A DNA stretch of 50,194 nucleotides from Syntrophus aciditrophicus (GTDB lineage Bacteria > Desulfobacterota > Syntrophia > Syntrophales > UBA5619), in NCBI GenBank assembly GCA_020726025.1, contig DYTH01000007.1, positions 1 through 50,194 of the forward strand. Direction: 5' to 3'. Numbering within the stretch: position 1 is the first letter of the stretch; the number at the start of each line of letters is the position of its first letter. Positions 26,497 to 34,582 of this stretch are shown piece by piece. The notes under the pieces were generated by a model. The model was not told where the DNA came from and did no database searches. It was given only the letters and a program-made list of their open reading frames with translations. The position numbers were made by a program, and so were the translations under genes.

Positions 26497-27414
26497 ATGA
26501 ACATCATTGTTTCCGGATCGCTTGCCTACGACAGGATTATGTCCTTTCCCGGACACTTTTCCGATCATATTCTGCCCGACAAGATTCACGTCCTGAACGT
26601 CTGTTTTCAGGTTAACGGAATGAAGGAGAAGTACGGCGGCACGGCGGGCAACATCGCCTACTCGCTGGGGCTCCTTGGAGAAAAGCCGGTGATATCGGCT
26701 ACGATCGGACAGGATTATCCGCGATATTTTGCCTGGCTGGAAAAAAACGGGATATCGACGGACGGCATAAAAATCATCGACGACGAATTCACCGCCGGCG
26801 CCTACATCACGACGGACCTTGCGGACAACCAGATTACCGGATTCAATCCGGGGGCAATGCAATTTGCCGCCGGGATGGCGTTTGACAACCTTGATGCCGC
26901 AAAGTCGATCGTCATTGTCTCGCCAGGCAATATGGAAGACATGGTCAACTACCCTGCCGTCTGCAGACAGAGGGGAATTGATTACATTTTCGACCCGGGT
27001 CAGTCGCTTCCCGTCTGGGATCCGATGGCGCTGCTCAAGGCGATCGAGGGGAGTAAAATACTGATCGTCAACGACTACGAGCTTGAACTGATCATGAATA
27101 AAACCGGAAAAAAGAAGAAAGAGCTGGTTGAAATGACCGGGGCTCTCATCACCACGCTCGGGGAAGTCGGCTCGCAGATTTCTACGACGGAAAGTGAAAT
27201 AAGCATCGCTCCGGCAAAGGCAAGAAAGGTCGTTGATCCGACCGGCGCGGGCGACTCCTACCGGGGTGGGCTGATCAGCGGCCTTGTCCGGGGACGGGAT
27301 ATCGCGCAGAGCGCGAAAATGGGAAGCGTCTGCGCGTCATTTGCCGTCGAGTGCTACGGGACCCAGGAATACAGCTTCACGCCCGAAGAGTTTTCCGAAC
27401 GGCTGAACAACTGA
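26497..27414 (+). CDS. PfkB-family carbohydrate/nucleoside kinase
   Basis: This 305-residue ribokinase-fold protein has the N-terminal GSLAYDRIMSFPG, the Gly-rich KYGGTAGNIAYSLGLLG motif, and the C-terminal ATP/catalytic motif DPTGAGDSYRGG. Overall it resembles adenosine-kinase-like PfkB proteins of anaerobes, but a sugar substrate cannot be excluded. It is convergent with tyrS; the two stop codons abut at TGATCA (27412-27417). Confidence 0.85.
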   Translation: MNIIVSGSLAYDRIMSFPGHFSDHILPDKIHVLNVCFQVNGMKEKYGGTAGNIAYSLGLLGEKPVISATIGQDYPRYFAWLEKNGISTDGIKIIDDEFTAGAYITTDLADNQITGFNPGAMQFAAGMAFDNLDAAKSIVIVSPGNMEDMVNYPAVCRQRGIDYIFDPGQSLPVWDPMALLKAIEGSKILIVNDYELELIMNKTGKKKKELVEMTGALITTLGEVGSQISTTESEISIAPAKARKVVDPTGAGDSYRGGLISGLVRGRDIAQSAKMGSVCASFAVECYGTQEYSFTPEEFSERLNN

Positions 27415-28710
27415 TCAGCGTGCGGGGGAAGAGACGGTAACGATCACGTAATTTTTCTTCCCCTTCCGGAGCAGTATCTCCCCTTTGGCGTTCATGTCGG
27501 AGAGGGTGATCTTTTCATCAAAGGCCGCGATCGGCCGGTCGTTCATGTATCCGCCCCCCTGCGACAGCAGCCTCCTTGCCTCGCTCCGGGAAGAACAGAG
27601 ACCGGCCTCATGAAACAGTTCAAAGGCGGGCACCCCGCATTCCAGCTCTGCCCTGCTTTTGCTGCACGAAGGGATGGCGTCGGTGTCCATCTCGCCGGAC
27701 GCGCGCGGGATGGCGCTGGAGGGGAAGAGTTCATTCTCGATGGGCTTCACGCCGAATGCCCCGGCTGAAGACTTCCATGCAGCGACTGCGGCCGCCTCGC
27801 CGTGGGTGATTCTGGTCGCCTCAAAGGCCAGCACCGTTTTGGCCATATTCAGGCGGGCATCTGCAAGAGATTTCACCGCCTCTATTTCTTCCATCGGCAG
27901 AAACGTAAAAAGGGCCAGAAACCTTGCCACATCGGTATCTTCCGTGTTGATCCAGAACTGGTAGTATTCGTAGGGGGAGGTAAGCCCGGCGTCCAGCCAG
28001 ACGGTTCCTTTCTCCGTCTTTCCCATCTTGTGCCCCTGTGCGGTGGTGATCAGGGGGAATGTCAGGCTGTAGGTCTTCTTTTCTTCCATCCGGCGGATGA
28101 GATCGATGCCGGCGACCATGTTGCCCCACTGGTCGTTTCCGCCCATCTGCATCAGGCAGTCCCAGTGTTTGAACAGGTGCAGGAAATCATAGGACTGCAG
28201 CAGCATGTAGTTGAATTCGATGAAATTGAGCCCTTTTTCAAGACGCATTTTGTAGCTTTCGGCGGCGAGCATCCGGTTGACGCTGAAATGGCGACCGATA
28301 TCCCTCAAAAATTCAATATAATTCAGTGGAACCAGCCAGTCGGCGTTGTTGAGCAGAAGGGCCCGGCCTTCGCTGAAATCAAGGTAATGGGAGAGCTGCC
28401 TCTTCAGTCCTTCGGCGTTGGCGTCAATCTGTTCCCGTGAGAGGATTTTGCGCATTTCTGTTTTTCCCGACGGATCGCCGATCAGGGCCGTCCCGCCGCC
28501 GACCAGCGCAATGGGGCGGTGTCCGTGCCGCTGCATGTGGGCCAAAGCCATGATCGGGACAAGTGAGCCTATGTGAAGCGAGGCCGCCGTCGGATCAAAC
28601 CCGATATAGCAGGTGATCGATTTTTCTCCGAGAAATTCGCTCATCTCCGTTTCGTCGGTGATCTGTTCGATGAAACCCCGTTCCCTGAATGTTTCGTAAA
28701 CGCTCTTCAA
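27415..28710 (-). CDS. tyrS: Tyrosyl-tRNA synthetase
   Basis: This 431-residue class I synthetase has YIGFDPTAASLHIGSLVP (HIGH-like motif), VGGGTALIGDPSGK, QMGGNDQWGN and KMGKTEKG (a KMSKS variant), plus a C-terminal S4 RNA-binding domain (ARRLLSQGGGYMNDRPI). It starts at TTG behind GGGAGG. It is the last gene of the zapB-zapA-rny-ymdB-tyrS strand block, 36 bp after ymdB. Confidence 0.96.
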   Translation of the reverse strand: MKSVYETFRERGFIEQITDETEMSEFLGEKSITCYIGFDPTAASLHIGSLVPIMALAHMQRHGHRPIALVGGGTALIGDPSGKTEMRKILSREQIDANAEGLKRQLSHYLDFSEGRALLLNNADWLVPLNYIEFLRDIGRHFSVNRMLAAESYKMRLEKGLNFIEFNYMLLQSYDFLHLFKHWDCLMQMGGNDQWGNMVAGIDLIRRMEEKKTYSLTFPLITTAQGHKMGKTEKGTVWLDAGLTSPYEYYQFWINTEDTDVARFLALFTFLPMEEIEAVKSLADARLNMAKTVLAFEATRITHGEAAAVAAWKSSAGAFGVKPIENELFPSSAIPRASGEMDTDAIPSCSKSRAELECGVPAFELFHEAGLCSSRSEARRLLSQGGGYMNDRPIAAFDEKITLSDMNAKGEILLRKGKKNYVIVTVSSPAR

Positions 28711-28746
28711 AACTCTTTTCCTCCCGATACTTCCTGCCTTCGCATA

Positions 28747-29529
28747 TCAGCGTCCCTGGAAGGGAACGCTCAATCGTTCAATGCCGGTGGCCCTGCCATC
28801 CGTCGCGACATCCACAATGACCCCCTGCAGCCGGACATCGCCCTTGGCGACGTCGAACTTGTTGGGAACCTGAAGCAAAAACCGCTGCACAATCGCGTCT
28901 TTCTGCATGCCGATCACCGAATCGAGGGGGCCTGTCATGCCGACATCGGTGATGCAGGCGGTGCCGCCGGGAAGGATCCGCTCGTCGGCCGTCTGCACAT
29001 GGGTGTGCGTCCCGAAAACGGCGCTTACCCGGCCTTCGAGATACCAGCCCAGGGCGATCTTTTCCGAAGATGCCTCCGCGTGCATATCCACAATAATGAT
29101 CTTTGCCTTTTTGAGTTTTTCAATCTCCCGGTCGGCCGTGCGAAACGGGCAATCGATCGGGCTCATGAAGATGCGCCCCTGGAGATTGATGACCCCGACG
29201 GGCGTTCCGTCTGAAGCATGGGCCAGCACGCTGCCGTGTCCCGGCGCCCCTTCGGGATAGTTGGCCGGACGCAGAAGCGTTTCGAAATGATCGATGAAGC
29301 CCATCACCTCTTTTTTGTCCCAGATATGGTTCCCTGATGTCAGGACGTCGATATTTGACCTGTAGAGTTCCTGGACGATCTCGGCGGTAACCCCGAAGCC
29401 GGCGGCGGCGTTTTCACAGTTGGCGATCACGAAATCGATGCCGCGTTCTTCGATGATCTCCGGGAGGAGTTCACGGACGGCAAGCCGCCCCGGTTTTCCA
29501 ACAATATCGCCAATAAAGAGAATTTTCAT
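28747..29529 (-). CDS. ymdB: YmdB-family metallophosphoesterase
   Basis: This 260-residue protein of the TIGR00282 family has FIGDIVGKPGR, NCENAAAGFG, SGNHIWDKKE and GTHTHVQTADE, which supply the binuclear metal ligands. Bacillus YmdB is a cyclic-nucleotide phosphodiesterase with effects on RNA levels. Its position 8 bp after rny is a widely conserved pairing, pointing to a shared role in RNA turnover. Confidence 0.93.
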   Translation of the reverse strand: MKILFIGDIVGKPGRLAVRELLPEIIEERGIDFVIANCENAAAGFGVTAEIVQELYRSNIDVLTSGNHIWDKKEVMGFIDHFETLLRPANYPEGAPGHGSVLAHASDGTPVGVINLQGRIFMSPIDCPFRTADREIEKLKKAKIIIVDMHAEASSEKIALGWYLEGRVSAVFGTHTHVQTADERILPGGTACITDVGMTGPLDSVIGMQKDAIVQRFLLQVPNKFDVAKGDVRLQGVIVDVATDGRATGIERLSVPFQGR

Positions 29530-29537
29530 GACAGTTC

Positions 29538-31097
29538 CTATCGCGCCAGCTCAGAGACGCGCGTTTCCCGGATTACCGTAACCTTGATCTGTCCCGGATA
29601 GGTCAATTCCGCTTCGATCCGCTTGACGATATCCTTGCAGAGCATGACCGCATCGCTGTCGGAAATCTTCTCGTTTTCCACCATGATGCGAATTTCCCGA
29701 CCGGCCTGAATGGCAAAGCACTTGTCCACGCCGCTGAACGAATTGGCGATATTCTCGAGTTCTTCCAGACGCTTGACGTAGTTTTCCAGCATCTCCCGGC
29801 GCGCCCCCGGCCGCGCGGCCGACAGGCTGTCCGCCGCCTGAATCAGGACCCCGAGCGGGGTGTTGATCATCGGATCTTCGTGGTGGGCGGCAATCGCCTG
29901 GACAATGCGCGGATGTTCCCCGAAGCGCTTGGCGTAATCGGCCCCGATCGCGGCATGGGAGCCCTCAATCTTGTGATCGATCGCCTTGCCGATGTCGTGG
30001 AGCAGCCCGGCCCTTTTGGCCTCCTTGACGTTCATCCTCAGTTCCGAGGCCATCATGCCGGCCAGATGCGCCACTTCGATGGAGTGCTCGAGGACATTCT
30101 GGGAGTAGCTCGTTCGGTACTTGAGGCTGCCGAGCATCGCCACAAGCTCCGGATGGAGGTCGTGAACGCCCACGTCGAAAGAGACCCGCTCGCCGGTTTC
30201 CTTGATAATAACGTCCACTTCCGACCGCACCTTCTTGACGATTTCCTCGATCCGGCCGGGGTGAATGCGGCCGTCCGTGATCAGCCTCTCCAGAGACAGT
30301 CGGGCGACTTCCCGTCTCACCGGGTCAAAACTGGACAGAACAACGGCTTCCGGCGTATCGTCAACGATCAGATCGATCCCGGTTGCCGCCTCGATGGCCC
30401 GGATATTCCTTCCCTCCCGGCCGATAATGCGCCCTTTCATTTCGTCATTGGGCAGATTGACGACTGAAACGGTGTTTTCCGCAACGTAATCGTTGGAGTA
30501 GCGCTGAATCGCGTAGGCAATGACCTCTCTCGCCGACTTGTCCGCGGTGCGCCGGGCCTCCTCGTCTATCTTGCGGATCATCAGCGCGGCTTCGCGCCTG
30601 GCCTCGGCCTCCATGGACTGGATCAGGACGTTCTTCGCCTCTTCCGCAGTGAGGCCTGCGACCTGTTCAAGCTTCACTCTTTGCTCCTGAAGCAGACGCT
30701 CAATTTTTTCGTTCTTTTCGTTAATCTGCGCCTCTTTTTGAAGGCTTGCCTTCTCCCGGCCTTCCAGGGCGTTTTCCTTCTGGGAAAAAGCGTCTGAGCG
30801 TTTTTCGAGATTCTCCTCCTTGGAGCGCAGGCGCCTCTCCAGCGCCTCAAGTTCCTCTTTTCTCTCTTTGGCATCTTTCTCGAAGTCTGATTTGACCCTC
30901 AGCAGATTTTCCTTTGCCTGAAGAATCGAATCCTTTTTGATGGTTTCGGCTTCTTTTCTGGCCTCATCAAGAATCCTTGACGAGAGGCTTTCGGAAGATT
31001 CAAGCTTTTTTCTTGCCAGTTTCTGCTGCAGCAAAAATCCGATGATTCCCCCGGCGATCAGTCCTGCCAGCAGGGAAATGATGATTTTATATATCAA
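29538..31097 (-). CDS. rny: Ribonuclease Y
   Basis: This 519-residue endoribonuclease initiates mRNA decay. It has an N-terminal membrane anchor ([18 protein letters not shown]), a long charged coiled coil (about residues 30-200), a KH domain ([17 protein letters not shown]) and an HD domain with [11 protein letters not shown]. The length is typical. It starts at TTG after GGAGG. Its neighbours zapA and ymdB are the usual ones. Confidence 0.96.
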   Translation of the reverse strand: MIYKIIISLLAGLIAGGIIGFLLQQKLARKKLESSESLSSRILDEARKEAETIKKDSILQAKENLLRVKSDFEKDAKERKEELEALERRLRSKEENLEKRSDAFSQKENALEGREKASLQKEAQINEKNEKIERLLQEQRVKLEQVAGLTAEEAKNVLIQSMEAEARREAALMIRKIDEEARRTADKSAREVIAYAIQRYSNDYVAENTVSVVNLPNDEMKGRIIGREGRNIRAIEAATGIDLIVDDTPEAVVLSSFDPVRREVARLSLERLITDGRIHPGRIEEIVKKVRSEVDVIIKETGERVSFDVGVHDLHPELVAMLGSLKYRTSYSQNVLEHSIEVAHLAGMMASELRMNVKEAKRAGLLHDIGKAIDHKIEGSHAAIGADYAKRFGEHPRIVQAIAAHHEDPMINTPLGVLIQAADSLSAARPGARREMLENYVKRLEELENIANSFSGVDKCFAIQAGREIRIMVENEKISDSDAVMLCKDIVKRIEAELTYPGQIKVTVIRETRVSELAR

Positions 31098-31361
31098 AGT
31101 GCCACCTCCTTAATGGTTGCCCGGACAAATAGAGAAGCCGCCGTCAAGCGGTCACGGTCCGGGAAATGCGCCTTGAAAAGTGGGGTGCCTGTGGAAGAAA
31201 AACGGTTCGTTGTTCTAATCGGCAATGGGGTTGAACGTATCGGGAGAGTGAACGCAAGATATCACATAGCTTTATGAAAACGGCGCGTACGTATTTTTAA
31301 ATGCACGGCCGAATTTTTCTATGCATCCATGGTGATAACCCTTGTCTTTGCAGAACCCTGG
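31098..31361. other. Non-coding stretch between zapA and rny
   Basis: No ORF is convincing. A stem CCCGGAC...GTCCGGG (about 31122-31163) with an inner CCGC/GCGG stem is visible. The 3' side of zapA is where 6S RNA genes lie in many proteobacteria, but I could not fold a convincing 6S structure here. Confidence 0.35.
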
Positions 31362-31637
31362 CTACCGCGAGTCGTTTATCGAACGAATCAACCGTTCCGC
31401 CTTGCTCTCCAGATTGTAGTAAGTATTTTCATTTTTTTCTGCAATCTGTAAATACTCATCCGCTATATTCAACGCAGCCAGTATGGCAACGGTCAGGGTA
31501 TTGCCGCCGGCAAAATCTTTTGCCTCTTCCACCTTGCTGCTGACGTAACGGACAACATTCTCTACATGCTCATCCCCGGAATCGCTTACCAAAGACAGTT
31601 CCTGCCCCAAAATAGTACATTCAAAGCGCTTGTGCAA
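31362..31637 (-). CDS. zapA: Cell division protein ZapA
   Basis: This 91-residue protein has the ZapA N-terminal strand region (FECTILGQELSLVSDSGDEHVENVVRYV) and the helix TLTVAILAALNIADEYLQI, followed by a short coiled coil. ZapA crosslinks FtsZ filaments at the Z ring. It begins at TTG behind GGGGAAGG, 34 bp after the zapB-like gene. Confidence 0.9.
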   Translation of the reverse strand: MHKRFECTILGQELSLVSDSGDEHVENVVRYVSSKVEEAKDFAGGNTLTVAILAALNIADEYLQIAEKNENTYYNLESKAERLIRSINDSR

Positions 31638-31671
31638 TGCCTTCCCCTCAACGAATCATGAACATTTGCCG

Positions 31672-31899
31672 TCAGGGCGTTTTTATTTCCTGGAGTAAAT
31701 CAAGAAGCGAATCCACTTTTGAGCGCACGGCATCCTTGTCTTCCCTTAATCCCTCAAGCTTTACGCTGGCTTCTTCCAGTTCTCTGTTTTTATTTTGAAG
31801 TTCTTCCTCCAGCTCGAGGTTTCTCTTCTTCAAGAGCGCATAATCACCCAAAAGACCGTTTATCTTGCTCTCCAGCTCTGAAAATTTCTGAAATTCCAC
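31672..31899 (-). CDS. zapB: ZapB-like coiled-coil division protein
   Basis: The 75-residue protein is almost entirely heptad coiled coil (LESKINGLLGDYALLKKRNLELEEELQNKNRELEEA region). Size and position directly upstream of zapA fit the ZapB-like proteins of Desulfobacterota. It starts at GTG with AAGGAG upstream at longer spacing. Sequence alone cannot separate ZapB from other short coiled coils. Confidence 0.78.
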   Translation of the reverse strand: MEFQKFSELESKINGLLGDYALLKKRNLELEEELQNKNRELEEASVKLEGLREDKDAVRSKVDSLLDLLQEIKTP

Positions 31900-32044
31900 G
31901 GTTCTAAAATCTCCTTTTCATCGTTATATTAACGTGATGCCCGCACAAACAGGCGCCACGAATTTGCGCGCGATTATGCCGGGATGCCTCTGGAAAGTCA
32001 AGAAGTTATTTGCGTAATGCATGCCATAGCGCTTCCTGGCCAGG

Positions 32045-32257
32045 AAGCTTCGCTTTGTGACCATTAAACTTGATGCTCTCGTCAAAAGTACATTTTCCCC
32101 TCCCCTTGCGGGAGGGGATTAAGGGGAGGGGAAAACGACATCCCGTAATACAGTCACTTATCGCCCCCACCCTGACCCTCCCCCGTGAAGGGGGAGGGAA
32201 TTTTAGACTTTTGACGAGTTCATCAAGCTTCGCTTTGTGACCATTAAGCTTCGCTTT
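32045..32257 (-). repeat. Tandem 21-bp units at the 3' end of dusB, split by a MITE
   Basis: Unit 1 is 32045-32065. The next unit is interrupted at AAACTT (32066-32071) by the MITE and resumes as 32225-32245. A partial third unit is 32246-32257. Each unit is AAGCTTCGCTTT plus a 9-nt variable tail (GTGACCATT here, ATGAACATT-like elsewhere). Before the MITE arrived this was a 2.6-unit tandem of period 21. The dusB stop codon (32244-32246) lies in it. Confidence 0.8.
32072..32224. mobile_element. MITE copy H with an unrelated core
   Basis: The termini GATGCTCTCGTCAAAAGTA and GACTTTTGACGAGTTCATC are those of the family, but the 115-bp interior is entirely different. It consists of CCCTCCCCTTGCGGGAGGGG- and CCCTCCCCCGTGAAGGGGGAGGG-type hairpins. 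Flanks AAACTT and AAGCTT are a near-perfect 6-bp duplication. This suggests that the ends, not the core, define the mobile unit. Confidence 0.85.
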
Positions 32258-33221
32258 CGTGTGCGATCTCGTGGAAATAGTCGCGCATGGCCGTGATGGT
32301 CGTTTCGCGGTCGGTTATCTGGCCGGCGGCCTCACGAAAGCGGGCGCCCCCTTTGAGCCCTTTGGTGTACCACAAGAGGTGCTTGCGAAAATCCCTGACG
32401 CCGGCCCGTTCTCCGTAAAAGGCCGCGGACATGTCGAGATGGCGGATGATAACCTCCTCCCGTTCAGCCAGGGTTGGCTCATGGTTGTGATTATCGTCGA
32501 TAAAGGAGAGAGCCTCCCCGATCAGCCAGGGGTTCCCCAGCGCCCCCCTGCCGATCATCGCGCCGTCGCATCGCGTCTCCTGAAACATGCGGGAGGCATC
32601 CAGCGGCTTGCGGATATCCCCGCTGCCGATCACGGGAATCCGGATATGCCCCTTCAGCCTGGCAATCAGCGTCCAGTCGGCGTGGCCGCTGTATCCCTGA
32701 TCCGCCGTACGGGCGTGGAGTGTGACGGCATCGCAGCCTGACTCCACGGCTATTTTACCGATTTCCAGGGCGTTGGCCTGTCGGGCGTTCCAGCCCGAAC
32801 GGATCTTGACGGTAAAGGGAAGCGCCGTGGCCTTTCGGATCGCCTGCATAATTGCCGCCGCAAGCGCCGGATCGGTCATAAGCGCTGCCCCGGCCCCCGT
32901 TTTCGTCACCTTTTTCACCGGACAGCCCATGTTCAAGTCAATCAAATCGGCGCCATGTTGCTCGGCGATTCGGGCCGCGTCTGCCAGCGTCTCCGGATCG
33001 CTGCCGAAGATCTGCACGCCGAGCGGCCGGTCGGAGGGGCTGGTGGAGAGATAACGGAGCGTCTTATCCGCCTTTCGGGCCAGTCCGATGGCGCTTACCA
33101 TCTCCGTGTAGGCCAGGCCGCAGCCGAACGACCGTACAACCGTTCGGAACGGCAGATCGGTGATCCCCGCCATCGGGGCGAGAAAGATGGAATTTTTTAA
33201 TTCCAGGCTGCCGATTTTCAT
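32244..33221 (-). CDS. dusB: tRNA-dihydrouridine synthase B
   Basis: The 325-residue FMN-dependent enzyme reduces uridine in the tRNA D-loop. It has LAPMAGITDLPFR, LNMGCPVKKVTKTGAGAAL with the catalytic Cys, HARTADQGYSGHADW and GSGDI/GRGALGNPW phosphate-binding motifs. The ATG at 33221 gives the standard start MKIGSL; a TTG-started extension to 33248 is less likely. The last residues (ESEA) and the TAA stop are encoded by the 21-bp repeat, so the C-terminus was probably altered by repeat insertion. It lies 49 bp after the glmU-like gene. Confidence 0.93.
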   Translation of the reverse strand: MKIGSLELKNSIFLAPMAGITDLPFRTVVRSFGCGLAYTEMVSAIGLARKADKTLRYLSTSPSDRPLGVQIFGSDPETLADAARIAEQHGADLIDLNMGCPVKKVTKTGAGAALMTDPALAAAIMQAIRKATALPFTVKIRSGWNARQANALEIGKIAVESGCDAVTLHARTADQGYSGHADWTLIARLKGHIRIPVIGSGDIRKPLDASRMFQETRCDGAMIGRGALGNPWLIGEALSFIDDNHNHEPTLAEREEVIIRHLDMSAAFYGERAGVRDFRKHLLWYTKGLKGGARFREAAGQITDRETTITAMRDYFHEIAHESEA

Positions 33222-33270
33222 ACGGGGCAACCCTGAGTTCGTGGACAAGCGCCGCCCGGGATGCTGAATT

Positions 33271-34014
33271 TCAAGACCTGACCCCCATTGCCGCTCGTTC
33301 GAGATCCTCCGGGGTGTTGATCCCCGCCACCTCGGCCGGATCGAAAACCGTCATGGTGGTCGCCTTTAATCCATTTTTGCATGCAATTTCGATGATATCG
33401 GTAAGATAGTACTCCCGCTGGGCGTTGTTGTCGCCGAGTGAGGCAACGGCGGCAAAGAGAAACGGGCTCAGGGCGCAGTAGATGCCGGTATTGATTTCCC
33501 GAACGAGCCTTTCGTCGGCGGTCGCGTCCTTCTCCTCGACGATTCTCTCCACGCGACCGTCACCGCTTTTTATCACCCGTCCGTATCCCTTCGGCTCCTC
33601 GACGATTGTTGTCAGGACGGTCACCGCCGCCCCGTCGCTTTTGCGTTTTTCGTAAAGCGCCCGGATGGTTTCTGGTTTGATCAGCGGGACATCCCCGCAG
33701 AGAATGACGATCTCCTCGTTTCGTTCCTCAAACGCCTCTTTCGCCTGAAGCACGGCATGACCGGTGCCCAGCAGTTCTTTCTGCTCAACGAAAATCAGCT
33801 CCGGATCCGAAAATTGTTCACGGATCGTCTCCCCCTGATGGCCGATGACGACGACGATTCTCGTGGAACCTGCCGCCCGCGCCGCCCGGAGCGGCCACGC
33901 CAGAAGGGGTTCTCCTTTGAGCGTGTGCAGCGCCTTGGCGATGTCCGACTTCATCCGGGTTCCTTTGCCGGCGGCGAGGATAATTGTAGAAAAGGGTGCA
34001 CTGATTTTTTCCAT
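33271..34014 (-). CDS. GlmU-like sugar nucleotidyltransferase (N-terminal domain only)
   Basis: The 247-residue protein has the pyrophosphorylase loop LAAGKGTRMKSDIAKALHTLKGEPLL, LGTGHAVLQA, GDVPL, NTGIY and the YLTDIIEIA segment of UDP-N-acetylglucosamine pyrophosphorylases. The left-handed beta-helix acetyltransferase half of bifunctional GlmU is absent; the frame ends normally, so this is not a truncation by frameshift. The acetyltransferase step must be supplied elsewhere, or the substrate differs. A longer frame reaches 34458, but ATG 34014 follows GGAGG and gives the domain start. Confidence 0.88.
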   Translation of the reverse strand: MEKISAPFSTIILAAGKGTRMKSDIAKALHTLKGEPLLAWPLRAARAAGSTRIVVVIGHQGETIREQFSDPELIFVEQKELLGTGHAVLQAKEAFEERNEEIVILCGDVPLIKPETIRALYEKRKSDGAAVTVLTTIVEEPKGYGRVIKSGDGRVERIVEEKDATADERLVREINTGIYCALSPFLFAAVASLGDNNAQREYYLTDIIEIACKNGLKATTMTVFDPAEVAGINTPEDLERAAMGVRS

Positions 34015-34582
34015 TGATGACCTCCGCGTTACGTCCTGTTCAATGTGTGTCACGGGTTTTCCCCGACCGTCGCGGGGCAGTCCGGCTGAAATTTTTAAGA
34101 GCGCAGGCGGCCACGGCGCATTTTCCACAGGCATCGACCATATCCCCCACCTCGTCTCTGTAGCGCGCGTCGCGTTCGTATCGGTCTTTTTTGATGGCCT
34201 ATCCCGGTTTTTGTTTCCATTGTATGCTGCCCTGTCGCTTGCCTCGAATGTATGCAGATGCATCGACCCGTTCCCGACCGCTCCTCTATGAACAGACATA
34301 AAGGCCTGGAGCGGGGAACCTTTATATGTAAAAGCGAAAAAATGTCCAACGAAATTTTCACGCGCCTTGCCCCGGTGAGACAGTGTCCGGGAAGGACATC
34401 CTTGTCCGGTAAAATCGTTCATCATCTGATAATGCGGAATGAAAAGGTAGTTCGCCATCGGGCACGATACGTATGAATTTTTTTCTCTGTCGCTTTGATT
34501 TGACTGAAAAGCACTTTTACGCTATGTAACGCCGCAAGTTGCAATAGTCTGCATAGTCCTTTGACGGTAAGGAGATTTCCCT
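34015..34582. other. Intergenic region between divergent glmU-like gene and purD
   Basis: A minus-strand open frame ending near 34041 would encode a short peptide with MVDACGKCAVAACAL (three cysteines), starting near 34142. It has only a weak ribosome site, so it is not called as a gene. The rest shows nothing I can assign apart from the purD promoter at 34500-34528. Confidence 0.4.
34500..34528 (+). promoter_or_regulatory. Promoter of the purD-purH-purE-tsaC operon
   Basis: TTGACT (34500-34505), a 17-bp spacer and TATGTA (34523-34528) lie 55 bp ahead of the purD ATG. No purine riboswitch-like structure is evident in the short leader. Confidence 0.6.

Noticed and set aside
34041-34142. Cysteine-containing microprotein upstream of the glmU-like gene
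   Set aside because: Only about 33 codons with a weak ribosome site; the coding potential cannot be supported without comparison.
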